Assembly: GCF_000943545.1 (NCBI RefSeq)
Contig: NZ_JTHP01000036.1
Location: forward strand, 1 to 61,888
Origin: Paenibacillus terrae
Lineage (GTDB): Bacteria; Bacillota; Bacilli; Paenibacillales; Paenibacillaceae
Length of the DNA: 61,888 nt
Reading direction: 5' to 3'
This document shows, piece after piece, positions 10,469-19,713 of the stretch (its first letter is position 1; each line of letters starts with the position of its first letter). Below the pieces are notes generated by a model that saw nothing but the letters and a program-made list of their open reading frames with translations, was not told where the DNA came from and did not search any database. Both the position numbers and the translations under genes were made by a program.

Positions 10469-12730
10469 TTACATTGTACCGTGGAAAGTACGGTTAATAA
10501 CATCCAGCTGTTGTTCACGAGTCAGCTTGATAAAGTTAACGGCATAACCCGATACACGAATTGTAAGCTGTGGATAGTTTTCTGGGTGATCCATCGCATC
10601 CAGCAATTGTTCACGAGCAAACACGTTAACGTTCAGATGATGCGCATGGCTTCCAAAGTAGCCGTCCATCATGGAAACGAGATTCGTTTTGCGTGTTTCT
10701 TCTTCTTTACCCAGTGCTTTAGGCACGATAGAGAAGGTATTAGAGATACCATCCAGACTGTGCTCGTAAGGCAACTTAGCTACGGAGCTAAGGGAAGCCA
10801 AAGCACCTTTTTTGTCGCGTCCGTGCATTGGGTTCGCACCTGGTGCAAACGGTTCGCCAGCTTTACGTCCATCCGGTGTTGTACCTGTTTTCTTACCGTA
10901 CACCACGTTGGAAGTAATGGTCAATACAGATTGAGTAGGAATCGCATTCCGGTAAGCTTTGTGCTTGCGGATCATGCCCATGAAGGACTCTACCAGTTCT
11001 ACTGCGATGTTATCTACACGATCATCGTTATTACCGTAGCAAGGGTATTCCCCTTCAATTTCAAAGTCAATGGCGATGCCTTTTTCGTTACGGATTGGTT
11101 TAACCTTCGTATGTTTAATGGCGCTCAGGGAATCGGCTGCAACGGACAGACCAGCAATACCACAAGCCATCGTACGGACAATATCACGGTCATGCAGCGC
11201 CATTTCAATCCGTTCGTAGCTGTACTTGTCATGCATGTAGTGAATAACGTTCAAAGTGTTCATGTACAGTTTTGCCAACCATTCCATCATTGGCTTGAAG
11301 CGGCTCAGCACTTCCTCGTAATCCAGCACTTCACCTGTAATTGCAGGATATTCAGGACCCACTTGAGCACCTGATTTTTCATCCACACCACCGTTGATGG
11401 CATACAACAAAGCTTTAGCCAAGTTGGCACGGGCACCAAAGAATTGCATTTGTTTACCGATTTTCATTGCCGATACACAACAAGCGATACCATAATCATC
11501 GCCATAAATCGGACGCATCAGATCATCATTTTCATACTGAATGGAGCTGGTTTCAATAGAAACTTTGGCACAATATTTTTTGAAGCCTTCAGGCAATTTT
11601 TCTGACCACAGTACAGTCAGGTTTGGCTCCGGTGCAGGTCCCAAATTGTACAGGGTGTGCAAGAAACGGAAGCTGTTTTTAGTAACCCGAGTTTCTCCAG
11701 TAATGGACATACCGCCAATGGATTCAGTTACCCATGTTGGGTCTCCGCTGAACAGTTCATTATAGTCAGGTGTGCGCAGGAATTTAACAATACGCAGTTT
11801 CATAACGAAATGATCGACCAATTCTTGTGCTTGCTCTTCTGTCATTGCGCCTTCTTCCATATCCCGTTGAGTATAAATATCAAGGAAGGAAGATACACGT
11901 CCCAAGGACATTGCTGCACCATTTTGTTCTTTGATCGCTGCAAGATAGCCAAAATACACCCATTGGAAAGCTTCTTTCGCGTTGTTAGCAGGCTTTGAGA
12001 TGTCGAAACCATGCTCAGCAGCCATTTGTTTCAGCTCGTTCAAAGCGCGAATTTGCTCGGAAATTTCTTCACGCAGACGAATTACATCTTCCTCCATCGA
12101 ATCCACTTCAAGGCTTTTCAGTTGAGCCTTTTTGTCTTTAATCAGGAAGTCTGCGCCGTACAGTGCTACACGACGGTAGTCACCGATAATGCGACCACGA
12201 CCATATGCATCTGGCAAACCAGTGATAATACCCGCTTTACGAGCTGCTCTCATATCATCGGTATAAGCGTCGAATACACCCTGATTATGCGTTTTGCGAA
12301 TATGAGTGAAGATATCAACAATGCTTTGCGGTACTTCAAAGCCATAGGCTTTGCAAGCGTCGATCATCATCCGGATTCCACCAAACGGCTGCAAAGAGCG
12401 TTTGAATGGAGCGTCTGTTTGTACACCGACAACTTGTTCTTTATCCCGGTCTAGATAGCCCGGCTTATGTGAAATAATGGTGGATGGCGTATTCACGTCT
12501 ACATCAAGCACGCCGCCGTTTGCCAACTCTTTTTTGGTAAGATCGGATACAATATCCCACAGTGCAGTTGTGTTGGCAGTAGGACCAACTAGAAATTCCT
12601 CGTTACCGACATAAGGTAAGATATTGGTTTCAATAAAATCGTTGACGTTGACTTCTTTAGTCCATTTACCTTTTTTGAAACCTCTCCAGCCAGATTGTTG
12701 CTCTTGTAATTCTCTCTCAATCACCGACAT
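10469..12730 (-). CDS. pflB: Formate C-acetyltransferase (pyruvate formate-lyase)
   Basis: 753 residues. It cleaves pyruvate with CoA to acetyl-CoA and formate under anoxic conditions. The catalytic cysteine pair C417-C418 ([10 protein letters not shown]) and the radical glycine near 728 ([10 protein letters not shown]) are both present, and the C-terminus NRTFHGTM is of standard form. GGAGG precedes the start. Upstream sequence contains three TGTGA-N6-TCACA-like sites, so control by the nearby Fnr is likely. Confidence 0.97.
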   Translation of the reverse strand: MSVIERELQEQQSGWRGFKKGKWTKEVNVNDFIETNILPYVGNEEFLVGPTANTTALWDIVSDLTKKELANGGVLDVDVNTPSTIISHKPGYLDRDKEQVVGVQTDAPFKRSLQPFGGIRMMIDACKAYGFEVPQSIVDIFTHIRKTHNQGVFDAYTDDMRAARKAGIITGLPDAYGRGRIIGDYRRVALYGADFLIKDKKAQLKSLEVDSMEEDVIRLREEISEQIRALNELKQMAAEHGFDISKPANNAKEAFQWVYFGYLAAIKEQNGAAMSLGRVSSFLDIYTQRDMEEGAMTEEQAQELVDHFVMKLRIVKFLRTPDYNELFSGDPTWVTESIGGMSITGETRVTKNSFRFLHTLYNLGPAPEPNLTVLWSEKLPEGFKKYCAKVSIETSSIQYENDDLMRPIYGDDYGIACCVSAMKIGKQMQFFGARANLAKALLYAINGGVDEKSGAQVGPEYPAITGEVLDYEEVLSRFKPMMEWLAKLYMNTLNVIHYMHDKYSYERIEMALHDRDIVRTMACGIAGLSVAADSLSAIKHTKVKPIRNEKGIAIDFEIEGEYPCYGNNDDRVDNIAVELVESFMGMIRKHKAYRNAIPTQSVLTITSNVVYGKKTGTTPDGRKAGEPFAPGANPMHGRDKKGALASLSSVAKLPYEHSLDGISNTFSIVPKALGKEEETRKTNLVSMMDGYFGSHAHHLNVNVFAREQLLDAMDHPENYPQLTIRVSGYAVNFIKLTREQQLDVINRTFHGTM

Positions 12731-12763
12731 GTAAATCCCTCCAAATTGTTTGGTCTTCCGGAC

Positions 12764-12781
12764 TTGTGATTTTTTTCACAT
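12764..12781. promoter_or_regulatory. Fnr/Rex-type palindrome in the pflB leader
   Basis: TTGTGA-N6-TCACAT, centred at 12772.5. This is downstream of the predicted pflB transcription start and only about 35 bp from the start codon. It fits Fnr (TGTGA-N6-TCACA) and nearly fits Rex (TTGTGAA-N4-TTCACAA). Confidence 0.7.
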
Positions 12782-12853
12782 TAAAATAGTGTCTCGAGCC
12801 CGGCCTTTTCACCGATGCCTTACGCTCAGTGTCGGGACCTTTCTTACACCCTT

Positions 12854-12897
12854 ATTGTAGAATAATGATAGAGTGTAGTATGTGACAAAAATCACAA
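12854..12897 (-). promoter_or_regulatory. Predicted Fnr-activated pflB promoter
   Basis: An Fnr-type site (TGTGA-CAAAAA-TCACA, 12881-12896, centre 12888.5) lies so that a -10 TACAAT (12859-12854) gives a start near 12847, exactly 41.5 bases from the site centre. That is the class II Fnr/Crp geometry. A poorer site, GGTGA-N6-TCACT (12903-12917), lies 21 bp further upstream, two helical turns away. Confidence 0.7.
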
Positions 12898-12974
12898 TAC
12901 AGGTGACATTTATCACTTTATTTTCTTTAGCTTCACGCCCGTACTTTATCCTTGCCGTTCACCCCCCTTCCCAA

Positions 12975-13010
12975 ACCAACAGGCCCTCTATATAGAGAGC
13001 CTGCGTTGGT
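12975..13010. terminator. Long inverted repeat downstream of adhE
   Basis: ACCAAC and AGGC(C/T)CTCTA arms form about 16 base pairs with a two-base bulge. There is no good T run, so it may be a weak terminator or a 3'-end stabiliser for adhE rather than a standard terminator. Confidence 0.5.
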
Positions 13011-13055
13011 ATTAACGGGAAAATGCTTAGTCACAAGCCTCTTCGTACCTATATA

Positions 13056-15668
13056 TTATTGGTCAAAACGTCCGTAGAAGGCATTGCGGTATACATCAGC
13101 CAATTCGGTAACCAGCGGCAGCTTCGGATTCGCAGTTGTACATTGATCCTCAAAAGCGCGGTCAGCCAGATAATCTACACGCGATTCAAAATCCTTCGCA
13201 TCGAAGCCGATTTGCTGGAACGATTCCTCGATACCGAGTGTTTTGTTCAACTTGCGGATCGCTTCGATCAGACTGTTAACCCCTTCTTCCGTTGTACGGG
13301 CAGGCAGTCCCAGTATGCGTGCAATTTCTGCATAACGCTCATCCGCAACAAAGTGCGAATATTTAGGGAACGAAGCAAACTTCGTCGGTTTTTTCGCATT
13401 ATAACGAATGACGTGTGGTAACAAAATGGCATTCGTGCGACCGTGCGCTGTATGGTATTGTCCGCCCCATTTGTGCGCAAGACTGTGGTTAATACCCAGG
13501 AATGCATTGGCAAACGCCATCCCTGCCAGTGTGGAAGCATTATGCATTTTTTCACGAGCCAGTTTGTCGCCACTCAGAGCCGATTGCTCCAGGTATTGGA
13601 ATACCAGTTGAATGGCTTTAATTGCCAGACCGTCTGTGTAGTCACTAGCCATTACAGACACGTAGGCCTCGATGGCATGTGTCAGTACGTCCATACCTGT
13701 ATCTGCTACAGCTGTTTTAGGCAGCGAGTATACAAACTCAGGGTCAATAATTGCCACATCAGGAGTCAGCTCATAGTCAGCCAGCGGATACTTCGTGTTG
13801 CCCTGATTTTTGTCTGTAATAACTGCGAACGACGTAACTTCCGAACCTGTACCCGAGGTTGTAGGAATGGCTACAAATTGTGCTTTCTGACCAAGACGCG
13901 GGTACTTGTAGATCCGTTTGCGGATATCCATGAATTTTTGTTTCAAGTTGTTGAAATCAGTATCTGGGTATTCATAGAACATCCACATGCCTTTAGCCGC
14001 ATCCATCGGCGAACCGCCGCCCAATGCAATAATGCAATCCGGTTGGAAACGTCTCATCATTTCAGTACCACGTTCTACCGTAACTGTCGATGGATCTGGC
14101 TCTACTTCCGAGAACACTTCGATAGCTACTGGTGTTTGGCGCTGGTGTAAATAATGGATGACACGATCCACATATCCGAGTTTCACCATCATAGGGTCTG
14201 TGATAATGGCTACACGTGTGATATCAGGCATTTTAGCAAGATACTGAGTCGAATTTTTTTCAAAATAAATTTTGGAAGGTACTTTGAACCATTGCATATT
14301 CACCGTACGTTTCGCCACCCTTTTCACATTAATCAAGTTGACTGCCGATACGTTCGACGAAGTCGAGTTACGTCCGTACGAACCACAACCGAGTGTCAGC
14401 GATGGAAGGTTGGTGTTGTAGATGTCACCGATCGCACCATGTGTGGAAGGTGCATTTACAATGATACGGCCTGTTTGCAAACGGTTTGCGAACCGAGCGA
14501 TAACGTCCTCATCGTTCGAATGAATAGCGGACGAGTGGCCCATACCCCCGAATTCCACGACTTCAGTAGCGCGTTGAATACCTTGTTCAGCATTTTTTAC
14601 TTTATAGCAAGCCAATACAGGACTCAATTTTTCCGCAGACAATGGGAATTTTGTTCCTACTCCTTCAATCTCAGCGACCAAAATTTTAGTTCCTGCTGGT
14701 ACTGTGATACCACTCATTTCAGCAATTTTCACAGCAGACTGTCCGACGATAGCTGGGTTCACTGCACATTTCTCGACATTCATAGCTCCTTGAGTGAGCT
14801 TAGCTGCTTCTTCTTTATTTACAAAGTAGCAACCGTTAGCGATCATCAATTTTTTCACTTGTTCGAAGATTGGCTCTTCGATAATAACCGCTTGCTCGGA
14901 AGCACAGATCATACCGTTATCAAAAGATTTTGAGAGGATCAGATCGGTCACAGCTTGCTTGATGTCCGCTGTCTTTTCAATGAAGCAAGGCACGTTACCA
15001 GGACCTACGCCCAGAGCAGGTTTACCGCAGCTATATGCCGCCTTAACCATGCCTGATCCACCAGTTGCCAGAATCAGCGCCACATCCGGGTGATTCATAA
15101 GTGAATTTGTCTTATCCATCGATGGAGCTTCAATCCATTGAATACAATCGGCCGGAGCACCATGTTTGACGGCTGCTTCAAGCAAGACGCGAGCTGCTTC
15201 CGCACTACACGATTGAGCGGATGGATGGAAACCAAAGATGATCGGGTTACGTGTTTTAATAGCAATCAACGCTTTGAACATTGTAGTTGAAGTCGGATTA
15301 GTCACTGGAGTGATCCCCATAATGATGCCGACGGGTTCTGCTATTTTTTGAAAACTGTCAAAGTCATTATCTTCAATGACACCGACGGTTTTTTCATTTT
15401 TGATACTATGATAGACATTTTCTGTTGCAAACATGTTTTTGGTGATTTTATCCTCGTACACACCGCGTCCTGTTTCTTCAACAGCCAGCTTCGCCAGGTG
15501 CATGTGCTTATCCATCCCTGCGAGTGCCATAGCTTGTACGATTTCGTCAATCTGCTCCTGATTCATACTCATGAAAGCCTGCTGTGCCCGGTTCCCCCGG
15601 TCAATCAGTGTTTGAATATACTGCTCAGCGCTTTGCTCTTTTTGGATAACCTCGTTTTTAACAGCCAT
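13056..15668 (-). CDS. adhE: Bifunctional acetaldehyde-CoA/alcohol dehydrogenase AdhE
   Basis: 870 residues. The N-terminal aldehyde dehydrogenase domain (about 1-450) has its catalytic Cys near 255 ([11 protein letters not shown]), and the C-terminal iron-type alcohol dehydrogenase domain (about 470-870) carries [13 protein letters not shown] and the metal-ligand region HAIEAYVS...[21 protein letters not shown]. It reduces acetyl-CoA to ethanol in two NADH-dependent steps and balances redox during fermentation, using acetyl-CoA made by PflB. Start ATG 15668, nine bases after AGGAGG; the ATG at 15677 abuts that site. Long spirosome-forming AdhE proteins have this length. Confidence 0.97.
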   Translation of the reverse strand: MAVKNEVIQKEQSAEQYIQTLIDRGNRAQQAFMSMNQEQIDEIVQAMALAGMDKHMHLAKLAVEETGRGVYEDKITKNMFATENVYHSIKNEKTVGVIEDNDFDSFQKIAEPVGIIMGITPVTNPTSTTMFKALIAIKTRNPIIFGFHPSAQSCSAEAARVLLEAAVKHGAPADCIQWIEAPSMDKTNSLMNHPDVALILATGGSGMVKAAYSCGKPALGVGPGNVPCFIEKTADIKQAVTDLILSKSFDNGMICASEQAVIIEEPIFEQVKKLMIANGCYFVNKEEAAKLTQGAMNVEKCAVNPAIVGQSAVKIAEMSGITVPAGTKILVAEIEGVGTKFPLSAEKLSPVLACYKVKNAEQGIQRATEVVEFGGMGHSSAIHSNDEDVIARFANRLQTGRIIVNAPSTHGAIGDIYNTNLPSLTLGCGSYGRNSTSSNVSAVNLINVKRVAKRTVNMQWFKVPSKIYFEKNSTQYLAKMPDITRVAIITDPMMVKLGYVDRVIHYLHQRQTPVAIEVFSEVEPDPSTVTVERGTEMMRRFQPDCIIALGGGSPMDAAKGMWMFYEYPDTDFNNLKQKFMDIRKRIYKYPRLGQKAQFVAIPTTSGTGSEVTSFAVITDKNQGNTKYPLADYELTPDVAIIDPEFVYSLPKTAVADTGMDVLTHAIEAYVSVMASDYTDGLAIKAIQLVFQYLEQSALSGDKLAREKMHNASTLAGMAFANAFLGINHSLAHKWGGQYHTAHGRTNAILLPHVIRYNAKKPTKFASFPKYSHFVADERYAEIARILGLPARTTEEGVNSLIEAIRKLNKTLGIEESFQQIGFDAKDFESRVDYLADRAFEDQCTTANPKLPLVTELADVYRNAFYGRFDQ

Positions 15669-15717
15669 TTCCCTCATCCTCCTGTTATCTCGTGTACTAT
15701 CTCTTGTTCACGCACTG

Positions 15718-15761
15718 ATCGTAACACAGCTTTTCAAGATATATTGTGATTTTTTTCACAA
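15718..15761 (-). promoter_or_regulatory. Predicted Fnr/Rex-controlled adhE promoter
   Basis: A perfect palindrome TTGTGA-N6-TCACAA (15744-15761, centre 15752.5) lies 41.5 bases upstream of a start near 15711, with -10 TACGAT at 15723-15718. This is the class II Fnr activator position. The site also differs from the Rex consensus at only one position, so NADH-sensing Rex could bind it too. Confidence 0.7.
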
Positions 15762-15785
15762 TCTATTTAAAATTTTATTTTATGG

Positions 15786-15801
15786 AGTGAATTAAATCAC
15801 A
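15786..15801. promoter_or_regulatory. Second Fnr-type site in the adhE-fnr intergenic region
   Basis: AGTGA-N6-TCACA, centred at 15793.5, 41 bp from the perfect adhE site and about 81 bp upstream of a possible fnr start (-10 TATAAT at 15863-15868). It may serve autoregulation of fnr. Confidence 0.5.
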
Positions 15802-15926
15802 AAGTTTGGAATTCTGCCACTTTTACCCCCTCTTCTTGCCCCAAAAACGCATAGCACAGGTATATAATGAATTTGAATTGATCAAGTTGCAGATAAAAAA
15901 CAAAGGAAACAAAGGGGAAATGGACG

Positions 15927-16643
15927 ATGAGAAACCCTGCAAACGTAATGGAAGCCCGCGGCAACACCTGTTGCTTCTCGGAGGCCAGCTTCAACCGGCT
16001 GCAAGTGATGATGAAAGATCGGGTCATGCCAGAAAGCTCACATCTGTTCTGGGAAGGAGATACAGCGGATAAGCTGTTTTATATCAAGCGCGGACGCGTG
16101 AAAGTAACGAAAACAACGGATGAGGGTAAGGAACTTATACTATATATGTACCAAAGCGGCGATCTGATTGGTCAAGCTGATCCATTTTTCGGTACCAAGC
16201 ACTCCTTTTCTGCCGAAGTTCTGGAGGACAGTGATATCGGTGTTGTCGATCATACGGATTTGGAGCTGCTTATTTGCCAGCACTGTGATTTTGCCATTGA
16301 CTTTATGAAATGGATGGGGTCTCACCACCGTATTACTCAGACCAAATTTCGCGATCTGATGATGTACGGCAAGCCCGGTGCTCTATGCTCCACGCTAATC
16401 CGCCTGTGTAACACCTATGGAGAGCCTCATGGGGAACATATCCTTATTCATAAAAAAATCACTCATACCGACCTCTCCAATATGATCGGTGCCACCCGCG
16501 AAAGTGTGAACCGGATGCTGAGTGATTTGCGTAAAAAAAATGCAGTGGAATATGATAATGGCATGATCGTTGTAAAGGATTTGGAAATGCTGCAAGGCGT
16601 ATGTCATTGTGAACTGTGCCCGCGTGAGATTTGCCGGATCTAA
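15927..16643 (+). CDS. fnr: Anaerobic regulator Fnr (Crp/Fnr family, C-terminal Fe-S type)
   Basis: 238 residues. A cyclic-nucleotide-binding-like beta barrel (about 25-145) is followed by a helix-turn-helix (ITHTDLSNMIGATRESVNRMLSDLRKK). The C-terminus ends in C226-H-C228-x2-C231-x4-C236, the Bacillus type of [4Fe-4S] ligation, unlike the N-terminal cluster of E. coli Fnr. Oxygen destroys the cluster; the reduced form activates fermentation and anaerobic respiration genes. It is divergent from adhE with shared Fnr-type sites between them, which supports control of adhE and pflBA. Start ATG 15927 after AAGGGGA. Confidence 0.92.
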   Translation: MRNPANVMEARGNTCCFSEASFNRLQVMMKDRVMPESSHLFWEGDTADKLFYIKRGRVKVTKTTDEGKELILYMYQSGDLIGQADPFFGTKHSFSAEVLEDSDIGVVDHTDLELLICQHCDFAIDFMKWMGSHHRITQTKFRDLMMYGKPGALCSTLIRLCNTYGEPHGEHILIHKKITHTDLSNMIGATRESVNRMLSDLRKKNAVEYDNGMIVVKDLEMLQGVCHCELCPREICRI

Positions 16644-16664
16644 TAATTAGTTTTTAATGTAAAA

Positions 16665-16713
16665 GGGAGTGTTTTGAGCCATTTTGGCTATAAAACACTC
16701 CCTTAATCTTTTT
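16665..16713 (+). terminator. Terminator of fnr
   Basis: GGGAGTGTTTT and AAAACACTCCC arms around a 16-base loop, followed by TTAATCTTTTT. Confidence 0.88.
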
Positions 16714-16734
16714 GCTATCCCCCTAAAGGCGGGC

Positions 16735-16877
16735 AGTAGCGGAGCGGTCCATTTGAATCTGAAGAAGCGAAGCGTTCGCCTTTGCAGCGGGATTCTCACC
16801 TCTAAATGTCTTATACAACCCAAAAGAATCCCGCTGCAACAGCGATCATAAAATCAAATGGATCGCGAAGCGGCTAA
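16735..16877. repeat. Nested inverted-repeat element (possible dispersed repeat)
   Basis: Outer arms (TCCATTTGA at 16748-16756 with TCAAATGGA at 16854-16862, extended outward by partly matching GCGGAGCGG/GCGAAGCGGC) enclose inner arms GCAGCGGGATTCT (16784-16796) and AGAATCCCGCTGC (16825-16837). A further small hairpin (GCGAAGCGTTCGC) lies between the left arms. It has no coding potential and could fold into a long cruciform-like RNA or DNA structure. It looks like a dispersed intergenic repeat, but only one copy is in this window. Confidence 0.6.
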
Positions 16878-16905
16878 CACTACGCCAACATTCTTCTCCA
16901 CACTT

Positions 16906-17673
16906 TTAGAACTGAAAGCACAGATAACTTAAATTCCCCATCTCATAGCTCCTGTGGATGACCTTGGCCTTATTCGCCGAATCTCCACTCCCCATGGCAA
17001 TAAGCAACGGTACAAAATGTTCAGCTCTCGGTACCGCTTGACGAGCATATGGGGCTTCGCTTTCATAGCGATCCAAAGCCTCCACATCTCCACTCTGTAC
17101 ATTTTCAATAATCCAGTCATCAAAATCAAGTGCCCAAGGCTCTGTTTTCGTTTCTCCCCATTTGACGATGCGCAGATTATGAACAGTTACACCACTGCCA
17201 ATGACCAAAATATCCTGCTCACCCAACCCCCGCAGCACTTCACCAATAGCATATTGTGCTTTCGGCGATAGAAACGGATTCACGGAAATCTGGACTACCG
17301 GAATATCCGCCTCAGGATACATACGATGCAAGAGTGTCCAGGACCCATGATCCAGCCCTCGCACCCGGTCCGTTTGTACGTCAATACCCTTTTGCTCATA
17401 TAATTCTTTCAACTTGGCCGCCAGCTCCACCGAACCATGCGCTGGATATTTCACCGCATACAGCTCCGGCGGGAAACCGCCAAAATCATAAATCGTATCG
17501 TAAACGTCGTCTATCGAACTAATGGTCAATGCCTGCGTCTCCCAATGGGCGGTAAAGATAACAATAGCTTTCGGGCGAATACTCTTTCCAAGCTGCTCCA
17601 GAAAAGCAGTATATTCTGTCTGTTCAATAGCAAGCATAGGTGATCCGTGGGCTAAAAACAAAGATGGCATCAT
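16906..17673 (-). CDS. DODA-type extradiol ring-cleavage dioxygenase (YgiD family)
   Basis: 255 residues, standard for the class III extradiol LigB-like family. Motifs are the N-terminal FLAHGSPM, TAHWE (metal His), YPAHGS, GLDHGSWTLL (metal or catalytic His) and VIGSGVTVHNL. Family members use Fe(II) or Zn(II) and open catechol rings such as DOPA, but many bacterial copies have no known substrate. Start ATG 17673 or 17670 after GGGGA. It is monocistronic, next to the inverted-repeat element. Confidence 0.85.
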   Translation of the reverse strand: MMPSLFLAHGSPMLAIEQTEYTAFLEQLGKSIRPKAIVIFTAHWETQALTISSIDDVYDTIYDFGGFPPELYAVKYPAHGSVELAAKLKELYEQKGIDVQTDRVRGLDHGSWTLLHRMYPEADIPVVQISVNPFLSPKAQYAIGEVLRGLGEQDILVIGSGVTVHNLRIVKWGETKTEPWALDFDDWIIENVQSGDVEALDRYESEAPYARQAVPRAEHFVPLLIAMGSGDSANKAKVIHRSYEMGNLSYLCFQF

Positions 17674-17892
17674 GTGAAAATCCCCTTATCATTTATCAAT
17701 TTATTTTTCTCAACAAGTAACTTTATGTAAGTGATAATACATAAGTAACAAGGTTATGTCAATGCAGATTTTAGCATACACTTAAAAAACGTCGCTTCCT
17801 TAAATAAAGATTGATATAGGTATAAAGTCATAGTAATATATAACTAATAAATTTAAATATTCACTATAACTCGATATAAAGGACTGGTTTCT

Positions 17893-18291
17893 ATGGAGAT
17901 ACATACTGCTAATTGCCCAAAGTGTGGTTCCGTTTTCCGTAAAAATCTTAGAAACCTGTGCAATACTTGTATTCAAGAAGAAAATTTATTTTATGACCGC
18001 TGTTCTAACTATTTGTGGAAACATCCCACTACTCATACTCGCCAGCTTAGTGAAGTAACCGATACACCTATGGATTTGCTCACAGACTGGGTGAGAGCAG
18101 GCAAGTTTCCCTCCACCTATAGCCAGCTTGATTATCCTTGCGAGTCTTGCCATTCCCCAATTTATGCGGGAAGGCTTTGCCATTCCTGCCTCGGTACATT
18201 CCGTACAGCAGCGCTCGATATTCAAACCCGTGTCCCCCGTCGTACTGCGACAGGATTGTTTTCAATCGCAGGCCACGCCAAAGGCTATTAA
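17893..18291 (+). CDS. YvyF-like (TIGR03826) cysteine-rich protein
   Basis: 132 residues with four CxxC pairs: CPKC (near residue 8) and CNTC at the N-terminus, then CESC and CHSC near 75-92, suggesting two zinc-ribbon-like halves. Between them lies a short helix-turn-helix-like segment (TRQLSEVTDTPMDLLTDWVRAGKF). The layout matches YvyF, found in flagellar (flgM) operons of Bacilli. Here it stands alone, away from flagellar genes, so a motility role cannot be assumed. The C-terminal 40 residues are basic and probably disordered. Confidence 0.7.
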   Translation: MEIHTANCPKCGSVFRKNLRNLCNTCIQEENLFYDRCSNYLWKHPTTHTRQLSEVTDTPMDLLTDWVRAGKFPSTYSQLDYPCESCHSPIYAGRLCHSCLGTFRTAALDIQTRVPRRTATGLFSIAGHAKGY

Positions 18292-18303
18292 GTATTACAA
18301 AAT

Positions 18304-18340
18304 AAAAAAACAGCCTTTTTCCTAGGAAAAGGCTGTTTTG
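18304..18340. terminator. Bidirectional terminator
   Basis: AACAGCCTTTTTCC/GGAAAAGGCTGTTTT is a perfect hairpin with A and T tracts on its two sides, between the convergent YvyF-like and HxlR genes. Confidence 0.9.
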
Positions 18341-18369
18341 CTATGAAAAACGTTTATTCGGCTTGGTAC

Positions 18370-18693
18370 TCATCTAATCCATTCCTCGGCCCAATATTGA
18401 ATCTGTTCCATGACCGGCTGAAGTGCACGGCCTTTGGTTGTCAGCTCATATTCAATGCGGACAGGAGTTTCCGGGTATACATGACGTGTAAGAATTCCTT
18501 CATTCTCCAGATCCTTCATCCGCTCAGACAGCATTTTATCGCTCATTGTGGGAATCAGATTGGAAATATCCTTAAAACGCTTGGGACCGCTCATCATGGA
18601 TTGAATAATGAGTCCGTTCCAACGCTTACCCAGACATGAAAAGGCACTTTCAAAACGCGGACACATTTTTGTAAGTTGCGGTTGAACCTCCAT
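18370..18693 (-). CDS. HxlR-family transcriptional regulator
   Basis: About 107 residues. The MarR-like winged helix of the HxlR family is evident: CPRFESAFSCLGKRWNGLIIQSMMSGPKRFKDISNLIPTMSDKMLSERMKDLENEGIL...RIEYELTTKGRAL. Cysteines at the start of the domain (MCP and SCLGKRW) may sense thiol-reactive compounds, as in HypR or YodB. The start ATG 18693 has AAGAAGGTG eight bases upstream; the ATG at 18714 has none. The target gene is not obvious; the ThuA operon to the right ends towards it. Confidence 0.9.
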   Translation of the reverse strand: MEVQPQLTKMCPRFESAFSCLGKRWNGLIIQSMMSGPKRFKDISNLIPTMSDKMLSERMKDLENEGILTRHVYPETPVRIEYELTTKGRALQPVMEQIQYWAEEWIR

Positions 18694-18961
18694 ATTTTTC
18701 ACCTTCTTTAGCATTTCGGTTTGATAAAGCTTTCCTTTTGTTAGTATATATCATTTTAGCATACTTTATCCCGAAAGAAAACACTTTCTTCTTAATTTAA
18801 TATCAGATCCGATAAAGTTGCCATGACCAAAGCTGATTATACAACAAACCAACATAAGAGGTATATGGCAAATGCGTTAAATCAAAAACAGACGGAATCT
18901 CAAGAGATTTCCGCCTGCCAGTCTGTTCAATATCATGCTTATTGGAATAAATAAATGGAAA

Positions 18962-19693
18962 TTATACCAATACCCCACCGAGAGGTCTAACAGGCTCGCT
19001 TTTACCATATATTGGTTTAACTATGCCTGTCGGATAAGCCCAGCGTATACTATTGGCAATGACCTTCAGAATATCGGGCTGGTAATAGGTCGGATACGTT
19101 TCATGACCCGGGCGGAAATAAAATATTTTACCACTGCCACGACGGAAGGTACAACCGGTTCTGAACACCTCTCCACCTTCAAAGTTGCTGACAAAGACCA
19201 ATTCATCCGGCGCTGGAATATCAAAAAACTCACCGTACATCTCTTCGCGCTCTAACAAAATTTTGGCGTCAATTCCATTCGCAATGGGGTGGGATGGATT
19301 TACGGACCAAATAATTTCCTGTTCTCCTGCCACTCTCCATTTGAGATCACAGCTTGTGCCCATCAGGGCTTTGAACGGCTTGGAAAAATGTCCCGAGTGC
19401 AGCACGATTAAGCCCATGCCTTCCTCTACCCGCTTTACAACACGAGCTGTAACTTCATCACTCACCTGATCGTGTGCTTTATGCCCCCACCACAGCAGCA
19501 CATCTGTGGAATTCAGGATTTCTTCTCCCAAACCATGTTCAGCATCATCACGTAACGTAGCTGTTCGAATTGCGAACCCTTCGCCTGAGAGGCCATCAGC
19601 CAGTGCCTTGTGTATTCCATCAGGATATACCTGTTTTGCTTCGTCATTCAGCTTCTCGTTCAAAAATTCATTCCAAATGGTGACGTTAATCAT
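18962..19693 (-). CDS. ThuA-like domain protein
   Basis: About 243 residues with the class I glutamine-amidotransferase-like fold of ThuA: VTIWNEFLNEK, DVLLWWGHKAHDQV, LIVLHSGHFSKPF, GEFFDIPAPDELVFVSNFEGGEVFRTGCTF and FRPGHETYPTYYQPDI. ThuA proteins act with Gfo/Idh oxidoreductases in use of trehalose-like sugars through 3-keto intermediates. It is last in a five-gene operon with two oxidoreductases and two TIM-barrel isomerases. Start ATG 19693 after GGGGGA; the preceding TTG is less likely. Confidence 0.85.
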   Translation of the reverse strand: MINVTIWNEFLNEKLNDEAKQVYPDGIHKALADGLSGEGFAIRTATLRDDAEHGLGEEILNSTDVLLWWGHKAHDQVSDEVTARVVKRVEEGMGLIVLHSGHFSKPFKALMGTSCDLKWRVAGEQEIIWSVNPSHPIANGIDAKILLEREEMYGEFFDIPAPDELVFVSNFEGGEVFRTGCTFRRGSGKIFYFRPGHETYPTYYQPDILKVIANSIRWAYPTGIVKPIYGKSEPVRPLGGVLV

Positions 19694-19713
19694 CAATACT
19701 TCCCCCTATTAGG

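Larger units (their letters stand above)
12731..13055. other. Gene-free stretch: pflB control region and adhE 3' hairpin
   Basis: This 325-base gap holds the three Fnr-type sites and the -10 of pflB (listed separately) and the inverted repeat behind adhE. The rest, including a G/C-rich piece around 12795-12835 inside the predicted pflB leader, shows no gene. Confidence 0.7.
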
